Origin: Chlamydiales bacterium
Lineage (GTDB): Bacteria > Chlamydiota > Chlamydiia > Chlamydiales > SM23-39
DNA length: 64,000 nucleotides
Direction of reading: 5' to 3'
NCBI GenBank assembly: GCA_028278035.1
Contig: JANQFC010000052.1
Location: 62,001-126,000 of the forward strand
Positions 54,570 to 64,000 of the stretch are shown here, one piece after another (within the stretch, counting starts at the first letter, position 1; every line of letters begins with the position of its first letter). Position numbers and translations under genes: made by a program. A model generated the notes under the pieces. That model was not told where the DNA came from, ran no database searches, and saw nothing but the letters and a program-made list of their open reading frames with translations.

Positions 54570-55642
54570 AAAGAGGTATAGAAATTGTCATACCCATTAT
54601 TTGTAATAACAATGGTGTCTTCATATCTAACGCCCCCTATACCTTCTAAATAGATACCAGGTTCAATTGTTATTACCATACCAGCTTTTAAAACTAAATC
54701 CTTATCTTCTCCATCTGATTTAATTTTGGGAAATTCATGCACCTCTAAACCAACCCCATGACCCAATGCATGCATGAATTCTTTGCCGTAACCTTCTTTT
54801 TCTATATAATTTCTAGCAGCTAAGTCTAAATCCCTTATTTTAACTCCTGGCTTACATAGTTCTAAAGCTTTAGCTTGAGCTTTTTTTACTATATTGTATA
54901 TTTTTTCTAATTGGGGATCATTTTTACCAAAAAATATAACCCTGGTCATGTCTGAGGCATAATTATCTACCATTACACCTAGGTCCATAAGAACTATTTC
55001 ATTCAATTGCAGTTTTTTATCTGTTGGTTCATGATGAGGACATGAGCTATTTTTTCCAAAAGCAAATATAGGATCAAAAGATACTTTCTGCGCTCCATTT
55101 TTTCTACAAAAAAGCTCATATTCAACAGCTAGCTGCTTTTCTGTAATCCCTTCTTTTAATAAAAGACAAATATGCTCAAAACCCCTCCAGTTCAGCTCTG
55201 CTGATTTTTTTAAACTGGATATTTCCAAAGAGTCCTTTATAAGCCTAATTTCCTGCAGAGGATCTGAAATTAGAACAATTTTAAATTCTATATCTGAGTT
55301 ATTTTTAATTTTATTCAAAAAGAAATTTAATTTTTCAAATGAATTTAAGGTAAATTTATTTTTATCGATTCCAATAATATTATTATTAGAATTTTCTATT
55401 AAAAAAGATGAAAAAGTCTTTTCATTAAATAATTCTGAGGATACCTGTTTTTTCCTGCAGGCCTCTAAATACCTAGGATCTGTAAAAAGCTTTATCTTAT
55501 TTTGAGAAACAACTAACTTTCCAAAACTGATCTTAAGGCCTGTTAGATATAAAATCGAAAAATGATCATCAAATATAAAAAAATCAATACTGTTTTCTTT
55601 TAACAGCGCTTTTACTTTTTCTAGTCTTTTTGTATAGGGCAT
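54566..55642 (-). CDS. pepP: Xaa-Pro aminopeptidase (M24)
   Basis: A 358-residue creatinase-fold metallopeptidase. N-terminal domain followed by the catalytic half with metal ligands Asp in LMDLGVMVDNYASDMTRV, His in HALGHGVGLEVHE, Glu in TIEPGIY and Glu in GVRYEDTI. It cleaves N-terminal residues before proline, helping recycle imported peptides in the cytosol. It overlaps mutL by 22 nt. pepP-mutL beside the gsp genes matches C. trachomatis as I remember it. Confidence 0.94.
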   Translation of the reverse strand: MPYTKRLEKVKALLKENSIDFFIFDDHFSILYLTGLKISFGKLVVSQNKIKLFTDPRYLEACRKKQVSSELFNEKTFSSFLIENSNNNIIGIDKNKFTLNSFEKLNFFLNKIKNNSDIEFKIVLISDPLQEIRLIKDSLEISSLKKSAELNWRGFEHICLLLKEGITEKQLAVEYELFCRKNGAQKVSFDPIFAFGKNSSCPHHEPTDKKLQLNEIVLMDLGVMVDNYASDMTRVIFFGKNDPQLEKIYNIVKKAQAKALELCKPGVKIRDLDLAARNYIEKEGYGKEFMHALGHGVGLEVHEFPKIKSDGEDKDLVLKAGMVITIEPGIYLEGIGGVRYEDTIVITNNGYDNFYTSF

Positions 55643-57351
55643 AATATATTTTTCTTTGTATTAAAAAGTTTTTCAAAATCCTTTTTTTCCAAACATATCA
55701 TATTTGGTTTTCCAAGTGGGTCAAAATAAGGATTTTTAAGTTTAATCAACATGTTTATCAGCCGGTTTGCTTCAACATTTGAAAATTCAGTCTTTGACTT
55801 GGCAAACCTCGATATATTTTGAGCTAATTTTTTATTAAAAATATTGTCTGGAACATTTGTTTTTCCTAAAGAAAAAAGATCCTTTATTATTTCTTGAAAA
55901 AAGTCTTTTATTTCTTCTTTTTTTAAAACAGACGGTACAGCATGAATAGATATAGTTGATTTTGAAATCATTGCCGCATCAAATCCTAAAGAAGTGATTT
56001 TTTCTATAATCTCGTTGATATGTAAAGCATCATCTTTGGCAAGCTCTATATTAATAGGCACTAATAAAGACTGAACTTCTATTTTTTTATTTTGCAAACA
56101 GTCATATAAATAACTTGCATAGGCATTTTTTAGATCTATTACTACAAGATTTTGATTTTCTATTTCTAAAATATGAGAAAGATACTTTGTATCTATGAAT
56201 AAAAAATGGTCTTTTATATAAAAATCCTGAAAAAAGTTATCTTCAAAAACATTTTGAAAACTCTTGTTTTCAAATTTTTTAAAAATATTTTCTTTTTGAA
56301 CTGAATAATTTTCATTTGAAATAACTTTCTCAAAAAACACATCATCATTTACAAAATGAGCTTCTTTTTTTAAATCCATTTCAAAAGCTGAATTTATAGC
56401 CTTTCTTATACAGTCTTTAATAAAAAGCTCTTCAGTAAGTCTTATTTCTTTTTTCTGGGGATGCACGTTAACATCTAATAAATTGTTAGGTACTTCTAAG
56501 TGAAGAGAAAATATCGGATATTCATCTTCAGATATTCTTGTAGCATATGCTTCTTTGATAAACTTAGAAATAACAGGAGAAAATACAGATCTTTTATTAA
56601 TAAATACATGTTGGGAATATCTATTTTTTTTAGAAGATATAGGATATCCTATATAGCCATATAATCTAATAGATTCATAAGTTTTATCCAAATATGTACA
56701 GGATGCAACAAACTCTTTACCTAGAACGCTTTGACATATGCTTTGAAAAGAATCAGCAAACGTTTTAAAAACTTCTTTTTCATCGGATATAAAAGTAAAA
56801 GAAATATCATAGTTAGCCATCGCTAATTTCATTAAGATATTTGTAATATCTCTTGTGATATATGAAAAAGATTTTTGGAAGTTTTTTCTAACGGGAACAT
56901 TATGAAATAATGAACTGATCGTAAAAGTAGTTCCCCTTGTTCTAGCTGTTTCTTTAATATTTAATATATTGCCTTTTTCAACTTTTAGGTTAATCCCTAA
57001 CTCATTTTGAGATGTTTTCAAGTCTATTATTGAAATAGATGCAATAGAAGCTAAGGCCTCTCCTCTAAAACCCATCGATGAAATATCTGATATCTCCTCA
57101 AATTTTTTTATTTTAGAAGTGGCATGCCTTTGAAAACATAGTTTCGCATCTTCTTTTGCCATTCCAATGCCGTCATCTTCAATAATAATTTTTTGAAAGC
57201 CTGCTTTTTTTATTTCTATTTTTATATTTTTAGATCCAGCGTCAATCGAGTTCTCAACAAGCTCTTTTATAACTGAGGTCGGACTTTCAATTACCTCACC
57301 GGCCGCTATTTTATTTATAATCTCATTAGATAAAATATTTATAGTTTGCAT
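55621..57351 (-). CDS. mutL: DNA mismatch repair protein MutL
   Basis: A 576-residue MutL. GHKL ATPase motifs: AGEVIESPTSVIKELVENSIDAG, IIEDDGIGM, MGFRGEALASI and TRGTTFTISSLFHNVPVRKNF, followed by a transducer domain with DVNVHPQKKEIR. The C-terminal dimerisation domain (from about residue 390) is present but lacks an obvious DQHAxxE endonuclease motif, suggesting an E. coli-like non-nicking MutL. It coordinates MutS with downstream repair. Overlaps pepP. Confidence 0.95.
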   Translation of the reverse strand: MQTINILSNEIINKIAAGEVIESPTSVIKELVENSIDAGSKNIKIEIKKAGFQKIIIEDDGIGMAKEDAKLCFQRHATSKIKKFEEISDISSMGFRGEALASIASISIIDLKTSQNELGINLKVEKGNILNIKETARTRGTTFTISSLFHNVPVRKNFQKSFSYITRDITNILMKLAMANYDISFTFISDEKEVFKTFADSFQSICQSVLGKEFVASCTYLDKTYESIRLYGYIGYPISSKKNRYSQHVFINKRSVFSPVISKFIKEAYATRISEDEYPIFSLHLEVPNNLLDVNVHPQKKEIRLTEELFIKDCIRKAINSAFEMDLKKEAHFVNDDVFFEKVISNENYSVQKENIFKKFENKSFQNVFEDNFFQDFYIKDHFLFIDTKYLSHILEIENQNLVVIDLKNAYASYLYDCLQNKKIEVQSLLVPINIELAKDDALHINEIIEKITSLGFDAAMISKSTISIHAVPSVLKKEEIKDFFQEIIKDLFSLGKTNVPDNIFNKKLAQNISRFAKSKTEFSNVEANRLINMLIKLKNPYFDPLGKPNMICLEKKDFEKLFNTKKNILCPIQKD

Positions 57352-57417
57352 AACAATTCCATTTGCATCATTTTTTTATTATAGCAAAAAAATCTTTTCT
57401 GATTAAAAATAAATAAT

Positions 57418-58644
57418 ATGAAAGAAGCAACACAGATTGTAAAGAAATTAAAAAACAAGGGATTTACTGCATATTTTGCAGGAGGATGGGTTAGAGATTA
57501 CCTCTTGAATCATCCTTCGGATGATATTGATATTGCAACAAATGCTCCTCCTGAAACAGTAGAATCCATTTTTTCTCATACTATACCAATAGGCAAAGCC
57601 TTTGGTATTATTCTAGTTATTTTAAATAACAAACAATATGAAGTAGCCACATTTAGAGAAGATATTGAATATAAAGACGGAAGAAGACCTACAAAAATCA
57701 AATTCTCTTCTGCTAAAGAAGATTCAAAAAGAAGGGACTTTACAATAAATGGCATGTTTTATGACCCGATAAAGGATGAAGTCTTAGATTATGTGGAAGG
57801 AAAAAAGGATTTAGAAAATAAGCTGATAAAAGCGATCGGCAATCCTAATGAGCGTTTCAAAGAAGACAGGCTTAGAATGATAAGAGCTATCAGATTAAGT
57901 TCAAGGTTCAATTTCGATATCGAAAAAAACACTCAGCAGGCAATTTTAGATAATGCAAAAGATTTATTCCCATCCGTTGCAATAGAACGTATCTGGCAGG
58001 AAATCAATAAAATGAAAGCCTACAGAGGTTTTAAAAACTCAATAATCACTTTATTTGAATATGATCTTCTACAAACAATATTCCCTCAACTTGCAGACTT
58101 GGACATCACAGATATAGTTGACAGGCTTCAAAGAATAGATGATTTTCCTCATCAAACACCAGTTATAATTGCTATATTAGAATTATTTCCTAATTACTCA
58201 TTAGACGACAAAATCAAGCTATGTCAGTATTTAAAGCTCTCTAATAAAGAAATAGATTTCGTTATTTTATATGATATGACCTATAAATACATAAATGATA
58301 ATAAAATTACCGATCATAAATGGGCAAAATTTTATGCTAACGGCTATTCAGATTTAATACTGCAAATATTATCTACTCATGTAAAGGCTGAAAAAAGAAG
58401 GGCATTTTTAGCATCTCATGAAAATAAAAAAAATGCCCTTAAATTTTTTATACAAAGAATAAAAAATAAAGATCCAATAGTTAAATCTGAGCATTTAAAA
58501 TTATGCGGAATTAAGCCTTCTCCTCGTATGGGAGAGCTACTAGAAGAAGCTGAAAAAATATCGGTTAATAAAAAATATAAATCGGTAGATAAAATAATTG
58601 GTGAGCTTAAAAAAAGTTCTTTCTGGCCTTCAAAACCTTTTTAA
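57418..58644 (+). CDS. cca: CCA tRNA nucleotidyltransferase / poly(A) polymerase family protein
   Basis: A 408-residue class II nucleotidyltransferase. It has GGWVRDYLLNHPSDDIDIAT near residue 21, RDFTINGMFYDP near 118, GNPNERFKEDRLRMIRAIRLSSRF and a helical C-terminal body. None of the three tRNA genes in the window encodes CCA, so a CCA-adding enzyme is required, and this gene is a good candidate. Chlamydiae have more than one member of this family, so poly(A) polymerase activity cannot be excluded. It is divergent from mutL. Confidence 0.88.
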   Translation: MKEATQIVKKLKNKGFTAYFAGGWVRDYLLNHPSDDIDIATNAPPETVESIFSHTIPIGKAFGIILVILNNKQYEVATFREDIEYKDGRRPTKIKFSSAKEDSKRRDFTINGMFYDPIKDEVLDYVEGKKDLENKLIKAIGNPNERFKEDRLRMIRAIRLSSRFNFDIEKNTQQAILDNAKDLFPSVAIERIWQEINKMKAYRGFKNSIITLFEYDLLQTIFPQLADLDITDIVDRLQRIDDFPHQTPVIIAILELFPNYSLDDKIKLCQYLKLSNKEIDFVILYDMTYKYINDNKITDHKWAKFYANGYSDLILQILSTHVKAEKRRAFLASHENKKNALKFFIQRIKNKDPIVKSEHLKLCGIKPSPRMGELLEEAEKISVNKKYKSVDKIIGELKKSSFWPSKPF

Positions 58645-60345
58645 TTAAATCTTAAAAATAATAGCAGTCATATCATCATATTGCTCTATATTTTGTGCAT
58701 AATTATTAATCTTTTGAAAAACAGTATTTAATATTTCTTTAGAATTTTTAACTTGGGTATTTTTAATAAGCTCCAAAAATGCTTTTTTACCCAAAAATTG
58801 TCCTTTAGAATCTTTGACATCTAAAACACCATCCGTATAAATCATTACGACATCATCTTTTTGAAGGCTCAAGGTTTTAATTTCAATATCTTCAATTTTT
58901 TCAATACCTAAAGCTTTACCTTTGGTCTGAAGCTCTTTTATTTCATTATTTCTTGTAATAAGAGCGGGAAGATGACCGCAGCTTGTATATTGCAGTTCTT
59001 TTGTATTTTCATCAAAACAAGCCAAAAATAATGTAACAAAAGAATAATCTTTTGTATCTTTCATAAAAAGGTCATTAGTTTTTTTAATTATCTCGTTGAT
59101 ATCTTCTAAAACCAAAGCCAAGGCCCTAATAGTATTTCTGACATTTAAAGAATGCAGACAAGCATCTACCCCTTTGCCAGCCGCATCTAATACTAATAAA
59201 AATATTTTATTGTCCTTTCTAAAGACATCATAAAAGTCTCCTCCAACATGTTTTGCAGGAATATATTCAAAAGCAATGTCTAAGTTCTTAATTTCGTCTT
59301 TGAAAAGCATGCTGTATTGAATATCTTTAGCTAGATTCAATTCTTCTAAATAACTTTGTTTTTCTTTTTTCTCGGATAAGAGAACATCTAACATTTCATT
59401 AAACGAAGCTCCTATATAATTTACTTCAAAGCCCAATTTGCTAATGGAATATCTAGCAGATAAATTTCCTTGTTTAATCTCATTCATTATTTTTATTAAA
59501 TTCTTTAAAGGCTTTGATAAAATATAAATTAAAAAATACACAAAAAAAGAAGCTATTATTACAAATATGATAAAAAGAAGGGTGTGTTTTATAAAAAATT
59601 CCTTTGTATGAAAACTTTTGATATAGCTTTTAGGAACTTCTAAAACTAAATAATATCCAAAATCTTCTAACTGCTTTTTTATTACATAGTTTTTATCTGT
59701 ATGATAAAAATCTTTTTCCAATACCTGTAAATTTAAATACGACCCTTTATTGATAGAAGCTAATACTTTGCCCGTTTGATCAATAACGGCTAAATTAAAC
59801 GGATAATCATCTTTTTGTATTAAGTCACTTAAATAAACAGAAGTGACAATAGCAGATGTATTATCTATTTTATGACTTATGTAAAAACACGCTTTGCAAA
59901 TGGAATTTACATCCAAAGCAAAAATCTCTTCACTTTTATTTAAAATTCCTTTTGAAGATAAAAAACTTTTATTAAGAATATTTTCATCTGTTGAATACAA
60001 ACAGACGAAATCACTGTTTTTTATTTTGAGATAAAAAATATCATTAATATTAAAATCTTCTTTTATTTTTTCTAGTTCTTTATGAGTATCTGATCTATTG
60101 AAGTTTACCTCATTGCCAGCATATGTCAGTACATTTAAATTATTTTTTATTTTTTCATTTAAAAGAGATGTTTTATTATCCAAAGAAGCATTTATTGAAA
60201 TAAATAAATCTTTTATTTTGGCATTGTATTCATGTTTATATAAAATAATGCTATAAATTACTAAAGGTATGATTAAAACAAAAATACATATGAAAAAAAT
60301 TCTATTGGATAATAAAGATGTTATTTTATTTTTTTTTAAACCCAT
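58645..60345 (-). CDS. rsbU: RsbU-like membrane PP2C phosphatase
   Basis: A 566-residue membrane sensor phosphatase. Two membrane segments (about residues 13-31 and 247-270) flank a periplasmic sensing domain, then a HAMP region (KPLKNLIKIMNEIKQGNLSA), a linker, and a SpoIIE/PP2C domain from about 345 (IPAKHVGGDFYDVF; LVLDAAGKGVDACLHS; VMIYTDGVLD). Metal-ligand Asp residues are conserved. In C. trachomatis an RsbU of this design lies by eno and acts in an anti-sigma/partner-switch pathway; this is likely its counterpart. Divergent from the TrmH gene. Confidence 0.87.
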   Translation of the reverse strand: MGLKKNKITSLLSNRIFFICIFVLIIPLVIYSIILYKHEYNAKIKDLFISINASLDNKTSLLNEKIKNNLNVLTYAGNEVNFNRSDTHKELEKIKEDFNINDIFYLKIKNSDFVCLYSTDENILNKSFLSSKGILNKSEEIFALDVNSICKACFYISHKIDNTSAIVTSVYLSDLIQKDDYPFNLAVIDQTGKVLASINKGSYLNLQVLEKDFYHTDKNYVIKKQLEDFGYYLVLEVPKSYIKSFHTKEFFIKHTLLFIIFVIIASFFVYFLIYILSKPLKNLIKIMNEIKQGNLSARYSISKLGFEVNYIGASFNEMLDVLLSEKKEKQSYLEELNLAKDIQYSMLFKDEIKNLDIAFEYIPAKHVGGDFYDVFRKDNKIFLLVLDAAGKGVDACLHSLNVRNTIRALALVLEDINEIIKKTNDLFMKDTKDYSFVTLFLACFDENTKELQYTSCGHLPALITRNNEIKELQTKGKALGIEKIEDIEIKTLSLQKDDVVMIYTDGVLDVKDSKGQFLGKKAFLELIKNTQVKNSKEILNTVFQKINNYAQNIEQYDDMTAIIFKI

Positions 60346-60357
60346 AAGGTCTGATCA

Positions 60358-61098
60358 ATGGTTAATATAATTACTAGTGCTTCTAATCCAGTAATAAAAC
60401 AAATAGTTAAAATAAGAAAAGATAAAAAATATAGAAAAGATAAAAACAAGGCTTTGGTTGTTGGTAAAAAAGCTATTGAAGATATAAAAAAAACAAAAGA
60501 ATTCGAAATACTGATCACAACAAAAAAAATACACGCAAAAAAAGCGAGAGCTAAAAAAGTCTTAATAGTATCTAAAAAAATAATGAAAAAAATTACAAAT
60601 ATTGAAGCTCCTGAAGAAGTAGCAGCTATAATAGATACAAAAGACAGTAAAAAAATTACTAAAAAACAATATATACTGATATTGGACGGTGTGTCAGATC
60701 CAGGAAATTTAGGAACTTTGATAAGATCAGCCAATGCCTTTAATTTTGATTTGATCATTATAACAAAAAGATCTGTAGATCCCTATAATGAAAAAGCTCT
60801 TCGCTCAGCCAAAGGTTCCACCTTTTTTATACCTATAAAAGTAATGGAAAAAGAAAAGGTCCTAGATTTTTTAAAAATAAATAATATTAATGTATATCTT
60901 GCTGATATTGAAGGCGAAAATATTAAAAAAGTTAAATTTAAAAAACCTGCTGCTATTGTCCTTTCCAATGAATCCAAAGGACCTTCCCAATGGATCGAAG
61001 AAATAGCTACTAAAGTAACCATTTCAATGAAAAAAGATATAGACTCTTTAAATGTTGCAGCAGCCGGTAGTATATTCATGTTTTTTATGAGGAATTAA
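60358..61098 (+). CDS. TrmH/SpoU-family RNA 2'-O-methyltransferase
   Basis: A 246-residue SPOUT methyltransferase. An N-terminal substrate-binding region rich in Lys (KIRKDKKYRKDKNKALVVG) is followed by the knotted domain with DGVSDPGNLGTLIRSANAF, LSNESKGPS and SLNVAAAGSIFMF, the three SpoU motifs. It methylates a ribose in rRNA or tRNA; the target cannot be told from the sequence. rsgA begins at the next base, and both probably belong to the eno transcription unit. Confidence 0.9.
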   Translation: MVNIITSASNPVIKQIVKIRKDKKYRKDKNKALVVGKKAIEDIKKTKEFEILITTKKIHAKKARAKKVLIVSKKIMKKITNIEAPEEVAAIIDTKDSKKITKKQYILILDGVSDPGNLGTLIRSANAFNFDLIIITKRSVDPYNEKALRSAKGSTFFIPIKVMEKEKVLDFLKINNINVYLADIEGENIKKVKFKKPAAIVLSNESKGPSQWIEEIATKVTISMKKDIDSLNVAAAGSIFMFFMRN

Positions 61099-62190
61099 AT
61101 GACTAATTTCGATAAATATCTAGAAGAAGAAGAAAGATTTTTTTCTAAAGACAAAAAAAGCATTAAAAAATTAAGAAAAATAAAAAGTCATAAAGATAAG
61201 TCCAAATATAAAAAAACAAATATTAAACCCGATAAAAATAAAACTGCAAAAGAAAATCAAAAAGAAGGAAGGGTTTTATCTATTCATGGTCAGGAAATTT
61301 TAGTCAGTTATGCTGATAAAGAATACATATGCACTTTAAGAGGGGTCTTAAAAAAAGAAAGACATAAAAATAAGAATCTAATAGCTGTTGGGGACTTTGT
61401 TGATTTTTTAGAAAAAAATGAACAAGAAGGCGTAATTGAAAATATTAAAAAGCGCTATTCCATATTGTCCAGAGAAGAAAAATTAAGACAAAAACAGCAT
61501 ATAATAGCCGCAAATATCGATCAAGTATTGATAACATCCTCTGTAATAGAGCCTTCTTTAAAACCTCATTTAATTGATAGATATATCATCGCCTCCATTA
61601 AAGGAAATATGCATCCAATTATTGTGATCAATAAAATTGATCTATTAAAAAAAGATAAAAAAGAAAATAAAAAATACAAAGAATTTGTAAAACTATACAA
61701 AAAGCTTGGCTTTATAGTTGTATCTGTTAGTTCTAAAACAAAAAAAGGGTTAAGAGTTTTATTTAGTAAAATGAAGAAAAAAACCTCCGTTTTTTCAGGA
61801 CAATCCGGCGTTGGCAAATCCTCAATTATTAATACAATATTTAAAACTAATTTAAAAACTGGGGTAGTTACTAAAAAAACAGCAAAAGGCGCACATATTA
61901 CCACAAAAGCCAAACTTATCCCTTTAAAAGAAGGAGGATTCTGCATAGATACTCCGGGTATTAAAGGATTTGGGATCTGGGACTTAAATATTGATGATGT
62001 GATTCAATATTTTTCTGAAATCCAAGATATTTCAAAAAATTGCAAATATCCAAATTGCACTCACATTAATGAACCTGAATGTGCTGTTTTAAAAGCTTTA
62101 AAAGAAAATAAGATCTCATCCTTGCGTTTTGATTCTTATAGTAGTTTAATAGAAGATATTTTAAATAAAAAAAGGACAAAATATGAGTAA
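61099..62190 (+). CDS. rsgA: Ribosome small-subunit biogenesis GTPase RsgA
   Basis: A 363-residue circularly permuted GTPase. A very basic N-terminal tail of about 60 residues precedes the OB domain ([15 protein letters not shown]). The G motifs follow in permuted order: VINKID (G4), [12 protein letters not shown] (G1), TTKAKL (G2), [12 protein letters not shown] (G3). The zinc-binding knuckle is [14 protein letters not shown]. RsgA checks 30S maturation. AGGA precedes the ATG. Its stop overlaps the start of eno by 8 nt. Confidence 0.94.
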   Translation: MTNFDKYLEEEERFFSKDKKSIKKLRKIKSHKDKSKYKKTNIKPDKNKTAKENQKEGRVLSIHGQEILVSYADKEYICTLRGVLKKERHKNKNLIAVGDFVDFLEKNEQEGVIENIKKRYSILSREEKLRQKQHIIAANIDQVLITSSVIEPSLKPHLIDRYIIASIKGNMHPIIVINKIDLLKKDKKENKKYKEFVKLYKKLGFIVVSVSSKTKKGLRVLFSKMKKKTSVFSGQSGVGKSSIINTIFKTNLKTGVVTKKTAKGAHITTKAKLIPLKEGGFCIDTPGIKGFGIWDLNIDDVIQYFSEIQDISKNCKYPNCTHINEPECAVLKALKENKISSLRFDSYSSLIEDILNKKRTKYE

Positions 62191-63469
62191 GATAAAATCA
62201 TTAAAAGGTCTAGAAATTTTAGATTCAAGAGGAAATCCTACTGTTGAAGTAATACTTACTACCGATAACGGTATACAAACTACAGCAAAAATGCCGTCAG
62301 GAGCCTCGACAGGAACTAATGAAGCTTTGGAACTCAGAGATAATGATAAAAAAAGATACTCAGGAAAAGGAGTGCTAAAAGCAGTAGCTAATGTAAATGG
62401 GCCTTTAAAGAAACTGCTCATAGGAAAATCTGTATTAGATCAAAATACAATCGATAATTTAATGATCAAAGAGGACGGCACCGAAAATAAATCCAATTTT
62501 GGAGCAAATGCTATGCTTGGTATATCTCTAGCATTAGCTAGAGCTGCAGCAATCTCTAAAAAAATACCCCTTTATAAATATCTAGGCGGAGATAAAGCCA
62601 CCCTTTTACCATGTCCCATGATGAATATTATAAATGGAGGTGTTCATGCAGACAGCTCTTTGGATTTTCAAGAATTTATGATAAGACCAAGAGGAGCTGA
62701 AACTTTCAAAGAAGCTCTTCGTTATGGAGCTGAAGTTTTTCATACTCTCAAAAAAATATTAAAAAATAAAAATTATGCAACTTCAGTTGGAGATGAAGGC
62801 GGCTTTGCTCCTAAACTATCTTCTAATGAAGAAGCTTTAGATTTGATAATAGAAGCTATTGAAAAAGCAGGTTTTAAACCTAAAGATGATATCTCTATAG
62901 CGTTAGATCCTGCTGCTACCGAATTTTTTGATAAAAATACTCAAAAGTATTTTGAAATGAAAAAAAAGGCAGCCGGGCAGAAATTCAATGAAAGGACATC
63001 TGAAGAACAAATAAAATATTTAGAAGAGCTGTCTAAAAAATATCCGATCGATTCAATCGAAGACGGGCTTGCAGAAGCTGACTGGGACGGATGGGTAAAA
63101 ATCACAAAAGATCTAGGAAATAAAATACAGCTTGTAGGAGATGATCTGTTAGTTACCAATACTAAATTCCTACAAAAAGCAATTGATAAAAAAGCAGCTA
63201 ATGCAATTTTAATAAAACTCAATCAAATAGGAACTTTAACAGAGACGTTAGAGGCTATTCAATTAGCAAAAGATAACAACTTTAATACAGTGATCTCTCA
63301 TAGATCCGGTGAAACAGAAGATACATTTATTGCGGATTTGGCAGTAGGTATTAGAGCAGGACAAATCAAAACGGGTTCTTTATCCAGATCAGAGAGAATT
63401 GCAAAATATAATAGACTTCTAGAAATTGAAGATGAATTGGGCGATAAAGCAAAATATTATAAGATATAA
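62183..63469 (+). CDS. eno: Enolase
   Basis: A 428-residue enolase of standard length. [14 protein letters not shown] at the N terminus, [17 protein letters not shown], the catalytic and metal regions ([35 protein letters not shown]) and the signature [16 protein letters not shown] with [16 protein letters not shown] are intact. It converts 2-phosphoglycerate to phosphoenolpyruvate and may occur in RNA-degrading complexes. AAGGA precedes the ATG. A strong terminator follows, closing the trmH-like-rsgA-eno unit. Confidence 0.97.
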   Translation: MSKIKSLKGLEILDSRGNPTVEVILTTDNGIQTTAKMPSGASTGTNEALELRDNDKKRYSGKGVLKAVANVNGPLKKLLIGKSVLDQNTIDNLMIKEDGTENKSNFGANAMLGISLALARAAAISKKIPLYKYLGGDKATLLPCPMMNIINGGVHADSSLDFQEFMIRPRGAETFKEALRYGAEVFHTLKKILKNKNYATSVGDEGGFAPKLSSNEEALDLIIEAIEKAGFKPKDDISIALDPAATEFFDKNTQKYFEMKKKAAGQKFNERTSEEQIKYLEELSKKYPIDSIEDGLAEADWDGWVKITKDLGNKIQLVGDDLLVTNTKFLQKAIDKKAANAILIKLNQIGTLTETLEAIQLAKDNNFNTVISHRSGETEDTFIADLAVGIRAGQIKTGSLSRSERIAKYNRLLEIEDELGDKAKYYKI

Positions 63470-63482
63470 AACTATTATCTTG

Positions 63483-63514
63483 ATTACTTTTTGAGTAAAA
63501 AGTAATAATTTTTT
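63483..63514 (+). terminator. Rho-independent terminator after eno
   Basis: A perfect 10-bp stem (ATTACTTTTT, 63483-63492, with AAAAAGTAAT, 63497-63506) closes a GAGT tetraloop and is followed by AATTTTTT. Placed 14 nt after the enolase stop. Confidence 0.75.
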
Positions 63515-63610
63515 CTACATTTTTATAGTGGTTTTCCCTAAATTTATTTTTATATTGTATTAAAAATTTTAATATAATATACTTTTTTACCTAATTTTAG
63601 GAAAAATTAT

Positions 63611-64000
63611 ATGAAAAAAGTTTTTATTTTTATATTTCTGATTTGTAACTTTTTTTTATATGCTGATATCGCAGAATGGGATAGAAAACATATTAAAGAA
63701 CAAATGGATGCTATACCATTAAAACAATTTTCCACTAAATATCTAAAAACCAAATTTAATAAAACTAATTCTGCTGCTAAAGGTAATTTCTTCTGTTCTT
63801 TTGAGATCAAAGATAATGTATTATATTTAAACAATAAAAAATTTACAGAAGAGGATTTCCAAGAAATGAAAGATTCTTTAGATCCTCTTAAAGTAACTCC
63901 TTCCGTTTTATTAGCCTTCTGGTTATATAATTTTTCAAAAAAAACTACTTTACCCAATGTATATTTTTATTATACATGGTGGTCAATTAATACTGGGTGG
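63611..64000 (+). CDS. Exported protein, N-terminal part only
   Basis: The gene runs off the right edge; 130 codons are visible. ATG preceded by AGGA. Residues 1-18 form a signal peptide (KKVFIFIFLICNFFLYA). The rest is soluble (IAEWDRKHIKEQMDAI; DSLDPLKVTPSVLLAFWLYNF). The pattern around the sequence TLPNVYFYY vaguely recalls family 90 (CAP10/LpsA-like) glycosyltransferases found in environmental Chlamydiae, but this is weak; it is safest to call it an exported protein of unknown function. Confidence 0.6.
   Translation, partial: MKKVFIFIFLICNFFLYADIAEWDRKHIKEQMDAIPLKQFSTKYLKTKFNKTNSAAKGNFFCSFEIKDNVLYLNNKKFTEEDFQEMKDSLDPLKVTPSVLLAFWLYNFSKKTTLPNVYFYYTWWSINTGW

Noticed and set aside
63607-63957. 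116-codon minus-strand frame at the right edge
   Set aside because: The plus strand there encodes a protein with a signal peptide and a ribosome binding site that continues past the window; the minus frame is its shadow.
1-64000. CRISPR arrays, insertion sequences, integrase or phage genes, rRNA genes
   Set aside because: I saw no regularly spaced repeats, transposase or integrase motifs, or rRNA-like conserved blocks anywhere in the window.

Overview
The window is a gene-dense, strongly AT-rich bacterial chromosome segment. Several short blocks of gene order match what I remember of Chlamydia trachomatis: frr-tsf-rpsB-PBP2 with sufBCD; gpsA beside a UDP-sugar pyrophosphorylase; ruvC-ruvA; mnmE-nth-psd-(x)-secA; lpdA-lipA; glgC with a metallophosphoesterase; type II secretion pseudopilin genes beside pepP-mutL; and an RsbU-like PP2C phosphatase near eno. 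PBP2 has the unusual ~1,080-residue length I recall for Chlamydiae, and SecA is long as well. I therefore infer a member of Chlamydiota, probably an environmental lineage outside Chlamydiaceae. It carries heptosyltransferase-type enzymes, exopolysaccharide genes and an ankyrin protein, and has no ompA next to rpsB. This rests on memory of synteny and protein families, not on a search.

Layout. 1-3.4 kb: SUF Fe-S assembly operon sufB-sufC-sufD (sufD runs off the left edge). 3.5-9.3 kb: a small hydrophobic protein, PgeF, then an unusual cluster of a DMT/EamA permease, an exported SpeD/AdoMet-decarboxylase-like protein, a GadC-like antiporter and an OppA-like lipoprotein. 9.4-15 kb: WrbA, a copper-type P-ATPase, a cytidylyltransferase-SDR fusion behind a leaderless-looking promoter, a decayed stretch and an unknown protein. 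14.9-21 kb: tRNA-Gly, rpsB, tsf, frr, tRNA-Glu and tRNA-Lys on the minus strand, and the giant PBP2 on the plus strand. 20.9-32.1 kb: a surface-glycan block (UDP-xylose synthase, chain-length/BY-kinase-like protein, Wza-like lipoprotein, UDP-glucuronate 4-epimerase, two GT9 glycosyltransferase genes, one fused to a UDP-sugar pyrophosphorylase), interleaved with NAD(P)H-hydrate repair and gpsA. 32.1-43.6 kb: ruvC-ruvA, two small unknown genes, mnmE-nth, psd, an acetyltransferase, an ankyrin-repeat protein, secA and a zinc-ribbon membrane protein. 43.7-49 kb: lpdA-lipA, glgC, metallophosphoesterase and a helical unknown. 49.1-57.4 kb: GspI/J/K-like pseudopilin genes interrupted by two unknown genes and an OPT transporter, then pepP-mutL. 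57.4-64 kb: CCA-adding enzyme family, RsbU-like phosphatase, TrmH-family methyltransferase, rsgA, eno with a clear terminator, and the start of an exported protein.

The content fits a host-dependent bacterium. It imports amino acids, peptides and possibly S-adenosylmethionine, keeps replication repair, tRNA modification, Fe-S assembly, glycogen precursor synthesis and secretion, and has added surface-glycan genes. Genes are tightly packed: co-directional genes overlap as ATGA, and several convergent pairs share one stop tetranucleotide. I saw no rRNA, CRISPR array, transposase or integrase. The most interesting items are the exported SpeD-like protein with its transporter neighbours and the capsule-like glycan locus in an apparently chlamydial genome.
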